Origin: Actibacterium sp. 188UL27-1
GTDB taxonomy: Bacteria; Pseudomonadota; Alphaproteobacteria; Rhodobacterales; Rhodobacteraceae
DNA: 64,000 nt
Assembly (NCBI RefSeq): GCF_016901225.1
Contig: NZ_JAFEUL010000010.1
Location: 82,559 to 146,558, forward strand
Direction of reading: 5' to 3'
This document shows positions 1 through 8,734 of this stretch, piece after piece (within the stretch, counting starts at the first letter, position 1; each line of letters begins with the position of its first letter). The position numbers were made by a program, and so were the translations under genes. The notes under the pieces are model-generated. The model saw nothing but the letters and a program-made list of their open reading frames with translations, had not been told where the DNA came from and searched no databases.

Positions 1-600
1 CTGGTCGTGGGCGTCAATGGCTCGGGCAAAACCACCACAATCGGAAAGTTGTCCAGCCAATTCCGCGCGGCGGGTAAAAACGTCGTGATCGCGGCGGGCG
101 ATACCTTTCGCGCCGCTGCCGTCGAACAGCTTCAGGTCTGGGGAGATCGCGCCGGTGTGCCGGTTCTGACGGCGCCGGAAGGGTCAGACCCCGCCTCCCT
201 CGCCTTTGATGCGCTCACAAAGGCACAGGAAGAGGGGGCTGACCTTTTGATGATCGACACGGCGGGCCGGCTGCAAAACCGCGCCGATCTGATGGAAGAG
301 CTGTCAAAAATCGTGCGCGTCATTCGCAAGAAAGACCCCGACGCCCCCCACAATACCCTGCTCGTGCTCGACGCCACGACCGGCCAGAACGCGTTGAACC
401 AGGTCGAAACCTTCCAAAAGCTCGCCGATGTCTCGGGCCTCGTGATGACCAAACTGGATGGCACGGCCAAAGGCGGTGTCCTGGTTGCGCTGGCCGACAA
501 GTTTGGCCTGCCGATCCATGCCATTGGTGTGGGCGAGCAAATTGATGACCTGGCCCCCTTCGACCCGGAGGAATTTGCCCAGGCCCTCACGGGCACCTAA
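1..600 (+). CDS. ftsY: Signal recognition particle receptor FtsY, C-terminal GTPase part (5' end outside window)
   Basis: FtsY is the membrane-associated SRP receptor: it pairs GTP-loaded with Ffh to deliver ribosomes carrying membrane proteins to the translocon. The 199 visible codons run in frame from base 1 and carry the SRP-type GTPase core: the P-loop GVNGSGKTTT at visible residues 4-13, DTFRAAAVEQL just after it, DTAGR near 86-90 and the specificity motif TKLDG near 150-154, followed by the GTAKGG segment. The N-terminal acidic and helical domains lie upstream of the window. The stop at 598-600 is followed by a G+C-rich double hairpin. Family assignment is secure; FtsY rather than Ffh because no methionine-rich M domain follows the G domain. 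Confidence 0.96.
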   Translation: MVVGVNGSGKTTTIGKLSSQFRAAGKNVVIAAGDTFRAAAVEQLQVWGDRAGVPVLTAPEGSDPASLAFDALTKAQEEGADLLMIDTAGRLQNRADLMEELSKIVRVIRKKDPDAPHNTLLVLDATTGQNALNQVETFQKLADVSGLVMTKLDGTAKGGVLVALADKFGLPIHAIGVGEQIDDLAPFDPEEFAQALTGT

Positions 601-632
601 TCCCTTCTTATTGTTAAAAATATTCCGGGGGA

Positions 633-662
633 GCAGCCAACGGCTGCGGGGGCTGGCCCCCG
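633..662. terminator. Tandem hairpins after ftsY
   Basis: Two adjacent perfect stems: GCAGCC-AAC-GGCTGC (633-647) and CGGGGGC-TG-GCCCCCG (647-662). They lie between the ftsY stop and the start of the next gene, after an A/T-rich stretch at 609-625. No T-run follows, so a simple intrinsic terminator is not proven; from memory, similar G/C-rich palindromes preceded by an AAATATTCC-like stretch are scattered between genes in Rhodobacteraceae. The second hairpin ends 9 bases before the DMT gene start, so it could also affect that gene's translation. Confidence 0.5.
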
Positions 663-671
663 ATCCGCCCG

Positions 672-1589
672 ATGGAGCCTGTGATCGCCGACTGGATCAT
701 CTCACTGGAAGGCACGTCTGCCGGTCACCGCGTCGCTTTGATCCTGGCGCTGATCGCAGCATTGCTGCACGCCATATTCGGTGCGCTGCAAAAGGGGCGG
801 CACGATCCGTTCCTGGTGCGCGGCATAATCGATGTCTGGTTGATCATCCTGGCGCTGCCCATGGCAGTGTTCCTGGTTCCCTGGCCGCAAGGCAACCAAT
901 GGTTGATCCTGCTGGGCGCCATGGGCATCCACTTTGTCTACAAACTCGGGCAAGCCATGGCCTATACCCGCGGGGACTACACGGTGGTCTACCCGGTCGT
1001 ACGCGGCACCGGGCCCCTTTTCACGGTGATCGGTGCCTATCTGATCTTCGGGGAGACTTTCAACCTGACCCAATGGTTGGGTGTTGCGGTTCTGCTGAGC
1101 GGGATCTTCGGCCTCGCCGCCTACAACCTGCGCCATATCGAGGTCGGGCGGGAGACGCTGGTCCCCGCCCTGTGGTTCGCCGTCGGCACCGGCGCCATGG
1201 TTGCGGTCTACACGACCTATGACGCATATGGCATCCGCGCCACGCCCAACCCGTTCACCTTTCTGGCCTGGTTCTTCGTCGTCACGTCCCTCGATTTTCC
1301 GCTGATCGCCCTGTGGCGCTATCGCCATATGCCCGACCCGCCGCCAATCACCGGCCTGATCACCAAGGGTTTTTTTGGCGCGCTGGTCGCATTCGGCAGC
1401 TTTGGCTCGGTCATGCTGGCCACCCGGCTGGACAAGGTGGGGGAGGCGGCGGTGCTGCGCGAGACCTCCACCGTCTTTGCCGCCGCCATCGGCGTCCTAT
1501 TTCTTAAGGAAACCGTGGGCCCGCGCAGGCTGTTCCTGATGGGGTTGATCGCGGCGGGTGCCGTGATAGTGGAAGCGGCAGGCAGCTAG
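672..1589 (+). CDS. DMT-superfamily (EamA-like) membrane transporter
   Basis: A 305-residue, strongly hydrophobic inner-membrane protein with about ten predicted membrane segments in two repeats, the layout of drug/metabolite exporters. Features typical of the family are the AMAYTRGDYTVVYPVVRGTGPL stretch in the first half (GDYTVVYPVVRG, about residues 101-112) and the end of the second repeat, where RETSTVFAAAIGVLFLKE precedes a final membrane helix. The substrate cannot be told from sequence. The start at 672 lies immediately after the hairpins that follow ftsY and lacks a clear Shine-Dalgarno sequence, so a slightly different start is possible. The next gene, ispZ, begins 9 bases after the stop, so the two are probably co-transcribed. 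Confidence 0.88.
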   Translation: MEPVIADWIISLEGTSAGHRVALILALIAALLHAIFGALQKGRHDPFLVRGIIDVWLIILALPMAVFLVPWPQGNQWLILLGAMGIHFVYKLGQAMAYTRGDYTVVYPVVRGTGPLFTVIGAYLIFGETFNLTQWLGVAVLLSGIFGLAAYNLRHIEVGRETLVPALWFAVGTGAMVAVYTTYDAYGIRATPNPFTFLAWFFVVTSLDFPLIALWRYRHMPDPPPITGLITKGFFGALVAFGSFGSVMLATRLDKVGEAAVLRETSTVFAAAIGVLFLKETVGPRRLFLMGLIAAGAVIVEAAGS

Positions 1590-1598
1590 AGGCAGGCA

Positions 1599-2237
1599 AT
1601 GACCAATACATCCGGGCAAGAGACGCCTGAACCCAAACCGATCAGTCCCGCGTTAAAGCAGTCCTTGGAGCTTGGGCCGCCGCTGCTGTTCTTTGTTGTG
1701 TATCTGTGGATCAAGGACCGAACCTACACCTTTGGGGGAGTCGATTACGACGGTTTCATCGTGGCTGCCGCCGGGTTCGTCCCCATATTGCTGGTTTCAA
1801 TCGCTGTGCTTTGGTGGCTGACTGGCAAGCTCAGCCGCATCCAGGTGCTCACGGCTTTCATGGTCATCGTCTTTGGCGGACTGACCGTTTGGTTCAATGA
1901 CGGCAATTTCTTCAAGATGAAGACGACTATTGTCTATGCCATCTTCGCCGCCGTGTTGGGGGTCGGTCTGTTGCGCGGGCAAAGTTATCTGGCCTGGGTC
2001 ATGGACGAAATGATGCCGATGGAACATGAGGGCTGGATGATCCTGACCCGTAGCCTGACCCTGGCATTTGCTGTGCTGGCCATTGCGAATGAGATCATCT
2101 GGCGCATGATGTCCGAAACCACTTGGGTCGTGATCGAGACGTTCGGCTTTCCCATCGCGCTTTTTGCCTTTTTATCTTTCCAGATCATCCGCTTGCAGGA
2201 TTACCTGATTGAGGATGATAGCGAAGATGAGGCGTGA
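1599..2237 (+). CDS. ispZ: Inner-membrane septation protein A (IspZ/YciB family)
   Basis: A 212-residue polytopic inner-membrane protein of the YciB/IspZ family, linked in enterobacteria to septation and envelope maintenance; the biochemical role is not settled. The sequence shows the family's hallmark segments: LELGPPLLFFVVY near residues 25-37, LTAFMVIVFGGLTVWFNDG in the middle (FNDGNFFKMKTTIVYA) and ANEIIWR near 165-171, with about five or six membrane helices and an acidic C-terminal tail (EDDSEDEA). Length fits the family plus a polar N-terminal extension. It starts 9 bases after the DMT transporter, so the two likely form one transcript; ftsY-proximal location is common in this group as far as I recall. 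Confidence 0.93.
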   Translation: MTNTSGQETPEPKPISPALKQSLELGPPLLFFVVYLWIKDRTYTFGGVDYDGFIVAAAGFVPILLVSIAVLWWLTGKLSRIQVLTAFMVIVFGGLTVWFNDGNFFKMKTTIVYAIFAAVLGVGLLRGQSYLAWVMDEMMPMEHEGWMILTRSLTLAFAVLAIANEIIWRMMSETTWVVIETFGFPIALFAFLSFQIIRLQDYLIEDDSEDEA

Positions 2238-2585
2238 TCAGGCCTGTCCCATCGGGAAAAAGATCGGCGCGATGGGCATTTTTGCCAGCCGTCACAAGCG
2301 CCGGCTTGGTGCATCCGGCAAGGCTGCTCGCAGATCTGGCAGCGATAGGATCGCCCGACAGAACAAAAAAGACCGGGCGGGCATGAGCCAACCAATGGCA
2401 AATACATCGGTCACGATGGGCAACGGGGCGGCTTGACCCGGCTTGGGCAGAGGCGTATTTCGAAGACCGTGGTGATTTGTATACCGGATTGCGGGCCACG
2501 TTAAACACTCCGCTAAAGAGGTCAGAGACGGGCGACCCGATCACTGGCTTTGTGGCAAGGGACCGTTTCGAAAGGATTTTTACCG
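2238..2585. other. Intergenic stretch, possible gene remnant
   Basis: This 348-base gap has no convincing gene. One forward frame from about 2436 to 2590 reads with coding-like composition (LDPAWAEAYFEDRGDLYTG, then a run into the metZ start in another frame) but has an upstream in-frame stop near 2383 and no start or ribosome site. I do not recognise it; it may be the decayed 3' end of a gene. The last bases hold the metZ ribosome site (AAGGA at about 2571). Confidence 0.3.
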
Positions 2586-3764
2586 ATGAGCGATCACAAG
2601 ACCCGGACCAAGCTGGTCCATGGTGGCACGCGGCGCAGCCAATATGGTGAGGTCAGCGAAGCGATTTTTCTGACCCAGGGCTTTGTCTATGACACGGCGG
2701 AGGCAGCGGAGGCGCGGTTCCTGAAAGCAGGCGAGGATGAGTTCATCTACGCCCGTTACGGCAACCCCACGGTGCGGATGTTCGAAGAGCGTATTGCCGG
2801 ATTGGAAGGTGCCGAAGACGCGTTTGCCACAGCATCTGGTATGGCCGCGGTCTCGGGCGCGCTTATGTCGATGCTGAAAGCCGGGGACCATGTTGTCTCC
2901 GGGCGCGCGCTGTTCGGGTCATGCCTTTATGTGTTGGAGGAGGTTTTGACCCGTTTCGGGGTCGAGGTGACATTCGTTGATGGGACCGATCTGGCGGCGT
3001 GGAAGGGGGCGATCCGGCCTGACACGACGGCAGTATTCCTTGAAAGCATCTCGAACCCGGTTCTGGAGGTGATCGATATCGCGGCTGTGGCCAGGTTGGC
3101 CCATGCAGTGGGCGCCAAGGTCTTGGTAGATAACGTTTTTGCGACGCCGGTCTTTTCCCGCGTAATGGAGCAGGGCGCCGATGTCGTGATCTATTCGGCG
3201 ACCAAGCACATGGACGGACAGGGCCGTGTTCTGGGTGGAGTTATCCTTGGAGATCACGAGTTTATCCGAAAGACCGTGGAGCCTTATCTAAAACATACCG
3301 GTGGCGCGATGAGCCCGTTCACGGCGTGGATCCTGCTGAAAGGGTTGGAAACCATGGACTTGCGCTGCCGCGCGCAGGCTGGGTCAGCCCAGATCCTGGC
3401 CGAGGCATTGAGCGGGCATAAGCTGTTGAAAAGAGTGATTTATCCCGGCCTGCCGAGCCACCCGCAGCATGTCGTTGCCCAAAGCCAGATGGAAGGCGGC
3501 GGCACCGTCCTGGCGATTGATATCGAGGGCGGGCAAGATGCGGCATTCCGGTTCCTCAACGCATTGAAAATATTTACGATTTCCAATAATTTGGGGGATG
3601 CGAAAAGTATCGTGACCCATCCCGCGACGACGACCCATCAGCGGCTGTCCGATGACCAGAAAGTGCTGTTGGGGATCTCTCCGGGTGTTGTGCGGATCAG
3701 CGTCGGGTTGGAGGATAGCGGTGATCTGGTGGCTGACATCATGGCAGCGTTGGAGGCTGTCTGA
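2586..3764 (+). CDS. metZ: O-succinylhomoserine sulfhydrylase (Cys/Met metabolism PLP enzyme)
   Basis: MetZ makes homocysteine from O-succinylhomoserine and sulfide, the direct-sulfhydrylation route to methionine, in the cytoplasm. The 392-residue protein has the whole Cys/Met PLP-dependent transferase fold: YARYGNPTVRMFEERIAGLEGAE near residues 54-76, the ATASGMAA cofactor-phosphate region, VDNVFATP, and the Schiff-base lysine in YSATKHMDGQGR near residue 208. The ATG at 2586 is chosen because it has AAGGA about ten bases upstream and opens with the family-like MSDHKTRTKLVHGG; an upstream TTG at 2550 is in frame but less likely. O-acetylhomoserine or cystathionine enzymes share the fold, but the overall pattern is MetZ-like. 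Confidence 0.93.
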   Translation: MSDHKTRTKLVHGGTRRSQYGEVSEAIFLTQGFVYDTAEAAEARFLKAGEDEFIYARYGNPTVRMFEERIAGLEGAEDAFATASGMAAVSGALMSMLKAGDHVVSGRALFGSCLYVLEEVLTRFGVEVTFVDGTDLAAWKGAIRPDTTAVFLESISNPVLEVIDIAAVARLAHAVGAKVLVDNVFATPVFSRVMEQGADVVIYSATKHMDGQGRVLGGVILGDHEFIRKTVEPYLKHTGGAMSPFTAWILLKGLETMDLRCRAQAGSAQILAEALSGHKLLKRVIYPGLPSHPQHVVAQSQMEGGGTVLAIDIEGGQDAAFRFLNALKIFTISNNLGDAKSIVTHPATTTHQRLSDDQKVLLGISPGVVRISVGLEDSGDLVADIMAALEAV

Positions 3765-3779
3765 CCCGCTGCAGGTCCG

Positions 3780-3837
3780 ATGCACAATCGGTACACAAAG
3801 CATACATATCCCATACATACGCGGCGAACGGGCCAGT
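3780..3837. repeat. Two-copy intergenic repeat, copy A
   Basis: Begins ATGCACAAT, then 11 bases, then GCATACATATCCCATACATACG (3800-3821), 8 bases, and GGGCCAGTT. The same arrangement with identical spacing between the first two blocks recurs at 52028-52088. It contains the internal direct repeat CATACATA-TCC-CATACATA. It starts 15 bases after the metZ stop, in a non-coding stretch; function unknown. Confidence 0.85.
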
Positions 3838-4003
3838 TACCGGACATTCATGTCTGACACGGCGTAAAAAGCTCACCTTTAGCGCAAAGTGTCGTCACTT
3901 TTGGCAGCTATGTCTCGCAAGGTGGGGTAACTATGCCTCGTTCCCAATGTGCTTCAATTGCGATTGGCCCCGGATGTATTGGTAAAAAGGACGTAAACTT
4001 ATC

Positions 4004-4663
4004 ATGTCCAGATTTGGCTCACCGACTTTGACCGCTGTCTTTGCCGCCTGCGCCGCGCTGATCTCGGCACCGGCGTTGGCCGTGACGTTTGGCTACCAGA
4101 TGTCTATCAATGACCCGATCTTCAATTCGACCAATGGCAATGCGAATGTGCCTGACTTCCAATTGGAGAATATCTCGGATCTGGGCAGTGGTATCGGGAT
4201 CACGGATTTTTCCTTGACGATCGGCAATACCGGGTTCAATTACGATTTCGTGCGGATCCAGTCGGTCTTTACCGATCCGATGGGGGACCTGAAAGCGACC
4301 TTGAATACGGTGGGCACCGTCAACGACGGTGTGGGCGACGACCTACTGGATTATGACTTTACCGGCTTTGACGCGGGTGACGCGTTCCGGTTTGAAGTGG
4401 ATGTTGACCCTGACAGCGGGTCGCCAACGCAGGATTTCCGGCAGGTTCTGTTCCCGACGGCCTTGCTTTCGGTTACATTCTCGAACGGTAGCACGCTGTC
4501 CCAGAACTTGGCTCCGGCGAATACAGGCGTGACGGGTTACCGGTTTGCACAGACCGAGACGATCCCGGCACCTGTACCGCTGCCGGGCAGTCTTGCGCTG
4601 TATCTGAGTGCTGGTCTTGTTGGCGGTGGCCTGATGTTGCGGCGCCGCAAGATGCGGGCCTGA
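4004..4663 (+). CDS. Secreted protein with VPLPA-CTERM-type sorting tail
   Basis: A 219-residue exported protein. It has an N-terminal signal peptide (hydrophobic stretch TAVFAACAALISAPALA, cleavage likely near residue 27) and a C-terminal sorting tail made of VPLPGS near 193-198, a membrane helix, and the basic end LRRRKMRA. This tripartite tail is the VPLPA-CTERM variant of PEP-CTERM, whose proteins are thought to be processed by an exosortase and displayed on or released from the envelope. The body is rich in Asp, Gly and Thr and I recognise no catalytic domain. Start at 4004 is preceded by AAGGAC. No exosortase gene is in the window. Confidence 0.85.
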   Translation: MSRFGSPTLTAVFAACAALISAPALAVTFGYQMSINDPIFNSTNGNANVPDFQLENISDLGSGIGITDFSLTIGNTGFNYDFVRIQSVFTDPMGDLKATLNTVGTVNDGVGDDLLDYDFTGFDAGDAFRFEVDVDPDSGSPTQDFRQVLFPTALLSVTFSNGSTLSQNLAPANTGVTGYRFAQTETIPAPVPLPGSLALYLSAGLVGGGLMLRRRKMRA

Positions 4664-4824
4664 CCTCCACGCGCTGGCTGTCTCTGCGAAAGATCTGCAA
4701 ATTCTGACGCGAACACTCATCTGAACGCGGTGTTCCCGCGTATGTGATATGTAGGAATTTGTAATCTCCTGTGATGGCACACATCTAGGATGCGCAGCTT
4801 CAGGGACCTGAAAGGGGGGCACCC

Positions 4825-5928
4825 ATGAATATTCATTCAAAAGATATGGACCGAGAGCCGAGCCGCGACGAGGCGGAAGCTGCCCTATCCCTGCTCAGGC
4901 ACTGGGCTGGCCGGGTCAGCGACGTTGAGGTTGCGGATCTGGACCCGTTGATCTCAAGGCTGGTACCGGGGCGTGAAGTGTCCAATTATCCGGCTTTGGC
5001 GCGCGCTTATCCTGAGGATTTTGAGGTCGACGAGGCCTATAAGGCGTCGATGCCCGATCTGCAGAACGGGCCCAGCAGCCTGATTCGCGGGGCCAAGCAG
5101 CAGATCCAACATGTGGGGATTTCCAACTTTCGGCTGCCGATCCGGTTTCATACCCGCGATAACGGCGATCTGACGCTGGAAACCAGCGTGACGGGCACGG
5201 TGAGCCTGGAGGCCGAGAAGAAGGGCATCAACATGTCCCGGATCATGCGGACCTTTTACAAGCATGCCGGAGCGACGTTCAGCTTTGAGGTGATCGAGCG
5301 AGCGTTGGATGCCTACAAGCAGGATCTGGAGAGCTTTGACGCGCGGATCCAGATGCGGTTTTCCTTTCCGATGAAGGTTCAGTCACTGCGGTCAGGGCTA
5401 GAGGGATTTCAATATTACGACATCGCGCTGGAACTGGTTGAGCGCGACGGGGTGCGCAAGAAGATCATCCATCTGGATTACGTGTATTCATCGACCTGCC
5501 CCTGTTCCCTGGAGCTATCGGAGCATGCACGTCAGTTTCGCGGGCAGTTGGCAACGCCGCATTCCCAGCGATCGGTCGCGCGCGTTTCGGTCGAGGTGGA
5601 TTGCGATGCGGATTGCCTGTGGTTTGAGGATCTGATCGATCTGTGCCGGGAGGCCGTACCGACGGAGACCCAGGTGATGGTCAAGCGCGAGGATGAACAG
5701 GCCTTTGCCGAACTTAATGCGGCCAATCCGATCTTTGTGGAAGATGCGGCGCGGTCATTCTGCGCGCAGTTGCAGACGGATGTTCGCATTGGCGATTTCC
5801 GGGTGGTGGCCAGCCACCAGGAAAGCCTGCACAGCCATGATGCGGTCAGTGTGTTGACTGAAGGCGAGACCTTTGCCGCCGACAGTCTGGACCCGAAGTT
5901 GTTTAACACGCTTTTCCATATCGGCTGA
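4825..5928 (+). CDS. folE2: GTP cyclohydrolase FolE2 (type IB)
   Basis: FolE2 converts GTP to 7,8-dihydroneopterin triphosphate, the first step of folate (and queuosine precursor) synthesis. The 367-residue product contains the family's signature stretches: KKGINMSRIMRTF near residues 132-144, the active-site region STCPCSLELSEHA near 222-234, and the HSHDAV block near 331-336. Length is slightly above the usual 300-plus, with a variable N-terminus. The ATG at 4825 follows AAAGGGGGG, a strong ribosome site. In other bacteria folE2 is often under zinc control by Zur, because FolE2 works with other metals when the zinc-dependent FolE1 cannot; a Fur/Zur-like gene exists at 34.8 kb, but I see no clear Zur box here. 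Confidence 0.95.
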   Translation: MNIHSKDMDREPSRDEAEAALSLLRHWAGRVSDVEVADLDPLISRLVPGREVSNYPALARAYPEDFEVDEAYKASMPDLQNGPSSLIRGAKQQIQHVGISNFRLPIRFHTRDNGDLTLETSVTGTVSLEAEKKGINMSRIMRTFYKHAGATFSFEVIERALDAYKQDLESFDARIQMRFSFPMKVQSLRSGLEGFQYYDIALELVERDGVRKKIIHLDYVYSSTCPCSLELSEHARQFRGQLATPHSQRSVARVSVEVDCDADCLWFEDLIDLCREAVPTETQVMVKREDEQAFAELNAANPIFVEDAARSFCAQLQTDVRIGDFRVVASHQESLHSHDAVSVLTEGETFAADSLDPKLFNTLFHIG

Positions 5929-5933
5929 TGGAT

Positions 5934-6000
5934 CGGTGGGACGGACGCTGTTCCCAACCCGGCCTGTGCCGGGATGGGAAGGCGCCCCGCCCACCGTCCC
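5934..6000. terminator. Two-tier hairpin between convergent genes
   Basis: Inner stem TTCCCAACCCGGC / GCCGGGATGGGAA (5951-5980; 12 of 13 pairs, loop CTGT) is enclosed by an outer stem GGGACGG / CCGTCCC (5938-5944 with 5994-6000). It lies between the stops of folE2 (plus) and the lipoprotein gene (minus), so it is well placed to act on both strands, although no long T-run follows on either. Confidence 0.65.
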
Positions 6001-6007
6001 TTGACCG

Positions 6008-6340
6008 TCAGCTTGCGCGGCCACCGAAAGCGCGCATGTCGACCCAACCGGTTTCTCCCAATCTGCCGAACGAGATCTCGCACCAGTCGAGTGTTGCGTT
6101 GCAATTGCGGATAAACCCGCCATCATTTGCGGTGACGGTGCCCACGACACCCCCCTGGGCGCTGGGCGAGCCATAGGCGGCGACCGCTGCTCCGGTGACA
6201 TTGTAGTAGGGCACATCCGGAGAATAGGTATTTTGCCAGACGGTGTTGGGCTCTGCATCCGGGTCGTCGGACAGGTCGACACAGCCAGCCAAGCCGGCCA
6301 ATGCTGCAATCGCGATCAAAACTCTGAGTATCATGGACAA
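6008..6340 (-). CDS. Small lipoprotein with SH3-like domain
   Basis: A 110-residue putative lipoprotein. The N-terminus has a short signal peptide ending in the lipobox LAGC (Cys near residue 20), so it is likely anchored by lipid in the envelope. The rest reads like a bacterial SH3 domain: YYNVTGAAVAAYGSPSAQGGVVGTV, a central NCNATLDWCEISFG with two Cys, and the terminal GWVDMRAFG, the usual last strand of SH3_3 domains that bind peptidoglycan or peptides. The two central Cys could form a disulfide. It is convergent with folE2. Assigned by pattern only; binding partner unknown. Confidence 0.75.
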   Translation of the reverse strand: MSMILRVLIAIAALAGLAGCVDLSDDPDAEPNTVWQNTYSPDVPYYNVTGAAVAAYGSPSAQGGVVGTVTANDGGFIRNCNATLDWCEISFGRLGETGWVDMRAFGGRAS

Positions 6341-6677
6341 TCTCCGCTCGTCTTATGCGTCAGTCCCAGCGATTTCAGGATGTAGCGAGGCTACGAGCAT
6401 GGGGCCAGATGGCAGTGGACAGGTCGGATGGATCCCGCCAGTGCTAACGGATCTTTGCCGATGCGCCGTGATTGGGCTGTGTAGACCATCACGGTGATGC
6501 AGCGGAAATGGGCAAATGACGAGTTTCTCAGCAGTTCTTGGTCAAATATGTATCCAATGCTTCAAATTTATGAAACTTTATTGATGTCTAATAGGCCGAT
6601 CCGGTGTGTTTGCTGCTGATGTGGGTGCGTGACTGGGTGGGATCGGTCGCATGGCGCTGCAAACAGATCGGAATGTC
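6341..6677. other. Intergenic region upstream of usp (divergent promoters)
   Basis: A 337-base gap between the divergent lipoprotein and usp genes. No gene is seen. A markedly A/T-rich stretch at 6541-6593 is a likely promoter area for usp. It includes TTGATGTCTAATAG, which matches only the left half of an FNR site, so no FNR control is claimed. Confidence 0.5.
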
Positions 6678-7115
6678 ATGTCTTCAAAGATTGTTGTCGG
6701 ATTGGACGGGAGCGCGTCGGGAGAGCGCGCCTTGTCCTATGCCAAGTCGCTCGCTGACAAAATAGAGGTATGCGAGTTGATTGTGGCCTTTGTGATTGAA
6801 TGGTCGCCTTACGCGTTCCAGTCGGCCGAGGAAAACGCCCAGCGGCATAAAAGGCGGGAGGAAGAGATCGAAGCGGCGCAAAGCCGGATCGTGATCCCGG
6901 CGGTGACGTCGTTGACGACCGATGGGTTTGTGGCACGGGGCATCGTCAGACATGGCGATGTGGCGGATCTGCTGGACAAGATCGCGGTGGATAATGGGGC
7001 CGACCAGATTGTGGTGGCCCGTTCGTCGGAGGGCGGTTTTGTAAAGCGGGTCTTTGGGACCGCCACGCAAAGCCTGGTGATGCACGCGCATGTGCCTGTC
7101 ACGGTCGTTGGATGA
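6678..7115 (+). CDS. Universal stress protein (UspA family)
   Basis: A cytoplasmic single-domain Usp of 145 residues from the ATG at 6678. It opens with the family strand [22 protein letters not shown] and ends with the nucleotide-binding-type pattern [34 protein letters not shown], close to the G-x2-G-x9-G(S/T) motif of ATP-binding Usp proteins, though here the second glycine is a phenylalanine-rich GGF context. An in-frame ATG at 6651 would add nine residues; the inner start fits the family better. The next gene, a Na+:alanine symporter, begins 11 bases later, so the Usp may modulate or respond with the transporters downstream. Confidence 0.9.
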   Translation: MSSKIVVGLDGSASGERALSYAKSLADKIEVCELIVAFVIEWSPYAFQSAEENAQRHKRREEEIEAAQSRIVIPAVTSLTTDGFVARGIVRHGDVADLLDKIAVDNGADQIVVARSSEGGFVKRVFGTATQSLVMHAHVPVTVVG

Positions 7116-7126
7116 GGAGAAAATCC

Positions 7127-8674
7127 ATGAAATCAGTATTCGCGGCCCTTGTTGGGCTGATCCTGACGGCTTCCGCTGCGCTGGCGCAGGACGAGGCGAA
7201 GGGCCTTGACCAGGTGGTGAATGAATGGTTCGCCGCGTTGACCGGCCCGTTTGTGACCTTCATTTTTGCGCCGCTCCCCTTCACGTCGTTTCCGTGGATT
7301 GTGTTGTGGCTGGTGATCGCGGCGTCGATTTTCACGGTCTATTTCGGGTTTATCCAGGTCCGCGGCTTCATTCATTCGATCCGGTTGGTGAAGGGGGACT
7401 ATTCGGACCCCGATGATGCAGGTGAGGTCAGCCACTTTCAGGCCCTGGCGACGGCTTTGTCGGGCACAGTGGGTTTGGGCAATATTGCCGGTGTGGCTGT
7501 TGCTGTTGGGATCGGCGGGCCGGGGGCCACGTTCTGGATGATCCTGGCCGGTTTGCTAGGCATGGCATCCAAATTCACCGAATGCACGTTGGGTGTGAAA
7601 TACCGCAATGAATATCCCGATGGTTCGGTTTCAGGTGGTCCGATGTATTATCTGCAGAAAGGTTTTGCCGAACGGGGGATGCCGGGTGGCAAGTTCCTGG
7701 CAGTTCTGTTCGCAATCTTCTGCATTCTGGGTGCTTTGGGCGGGGGCAATATGTTCCAGGCCAATCAGGCCCATGCGCAGATCTCGGGTATAACAGGTGA
7801 ATTTCCGGGTTGGATCACGGGGCTGATCTTTGCCGCTGTCGTCTTTGCGGTGATCGTTGGCGGGATCAAATCCATCGCCAAGGTCACCGAGAAGGTCGTG
7901 CCGATCATGGGGGTCCTTTATGTCGGTGTGGCGTTGATCATCCTGATGGTCAACTATGATCAGATTGGCTGGGCCTTTGGTCAGATCTTTACGGGTGCCT
8001 TCACCGGGCTTGGCGTGGCGGGTGGCATTGTCGGCGCGTTGATCCAGGGCTTCAAGCGGGCCGCATTTTCGAACGAGGCCGGTGTTGGTTCAGCTGCCAT
8101 CGCCCATTCGGCGGTGCGCACGAAAGAGCCAATTACCGAGGGCTATGTGTCACTATTGGAGCCGTTCATCGATACGGTCGTGATCTGCACGATGACGGCG
8201 TTGGTGATCGTGATCTCGGGCCAGTTGGTGACGGATCCTGAGACCGGGCTTTACGTCCTGAACGAGGCGGGCACCGCCATTCAGACCGTGGGTGACACAT
8301 CGGGAGTTGCCCTGACCTCTGCCGCATTTGCCACGGGGCTGAGTTGGTTCCCGTATTTGTTGGCGGTCGCGGTGATCCTGTTTGCGTTCTCTACCATGAT
8401 CTCCTGGTCGTATTACGGGTTGAAAGCGTGGACGTATCTGTTTGGCGAAGGGAAGGTCAGCGAGTTGATCTTTAAACTGATCTTCTGCGTCTTTGTCGTG
8501 ATCGGTGCGGCAGCAAGCCTTGGACCGGTGATCGACTTCTCTGACGCGGCGATCTTTGCCATGGCAGTGGTCAATATCGCGGGGCTTTATGTGCTGATGC
8601 CGATCGTGAAGGACGAGCTTGCCTCTTACCTCGGGCGGTTGAAGTCGGGCGAGATCCGCAAGTTCGCACACTAG
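7127..8674 (+). CDS. Sodium:alanine/glycine symporter (AGCS family)
   Basis: A 515-residue inner-membrane transporter that moves alanine or glycine inward with Na+. It has an N-terminal hydrophobic leader ([20 protein letters not shown]), then about eleven membrane helices. Family motifs are clear: [29 protein letters not shown] near residues 115-140 ([11 protein letters not shown]), [18 protein letters not shown], and [18 protein letters not shown] near 311-328, which carries conserved substrate-binding positions. The ATG at 7127 is chosen because GAGGAG precedes it by seven bases. It sits between usp and trkH in one direction, suggesting a common transcript concerned with ion and amino-acid balance. 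Confidence 0.95.
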   Translation: MKSVFAALVGLILTASAALAQDEAKGLDQVVNEWFAALTGPFVTFIFAPLPFTSFPWIVLWLVIAASIFTVYFGFIQVRGFIHSIRLVKGDYSDPDDAGEVSHFQALATALSGTVGLGNIAGVAVAVGIGGPGATFWMILAGLLGMASKFTECTLGVKYRNEYPDGSVSGGPMYYLQKGFAERGMPGGKFLAVLFAIFCILGALGGGNMFQANQAHAQISGITGEFPGWITGLIFAAVVFAVIVGGIKSIAKVTEKVVPIMGVLYVGVALIILMVNYDQIGWAFGQIFTGAFTGLGVAGGIVGALIQGFKRAAFSNEAGVGSAAIAHSAVRTKEPITEGYVSLLEPFIDTVVICTMTALVIVISGQLVTDPETGLYVLNEAGTAIQTVGDTSGVALTSAAFATGLSWFPYLLAVAVILFAFSTMISWSYYGLKAWTYLFGEGKVSELIFKLIFCVFVVIGAAASLGPVIDFSDAAIFAMAVVNIAGLYVLMPIVKDELASYLGRLKSGEIRKFAH

Positions 8675-8684
8675 CGGTTCGGAT

Positions 8685-8717
8685 GGGGCGCGCGGGATTG
8701 ACAGTCTTGCGCGCCCC
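8685..8717. promoter_or_regulatory. Stem-loop between symporter and trkH
   Basis: Perfect nine-base arms GGGGCGCGC (8685-8693) and GCGCGCCCC (8709-8717) with a 15-base loop, starting 11 bases after the symporter stop and ending 17 bases before the trkH ATG. There is no T-run after it, so it may act as an mRNA stabiliser, processing site or attenuator between the two genes rather than a full terminator. Confidence 0.55.
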
Positions 8718-8734
8718 GGCCAAGGGTTTGACCC

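Noticed and set aside
4664..4824. Zur box upstream of folE2
   Set aside because: The A/T-rich part (4741-4770) has no clear inverted repeat resembling a known Zur site.
6581..6594. FNR-like site TTGATGTCTAATAG upstream of usp
   Set aside because: Only the left half matches; the right half lacks ATCAA.
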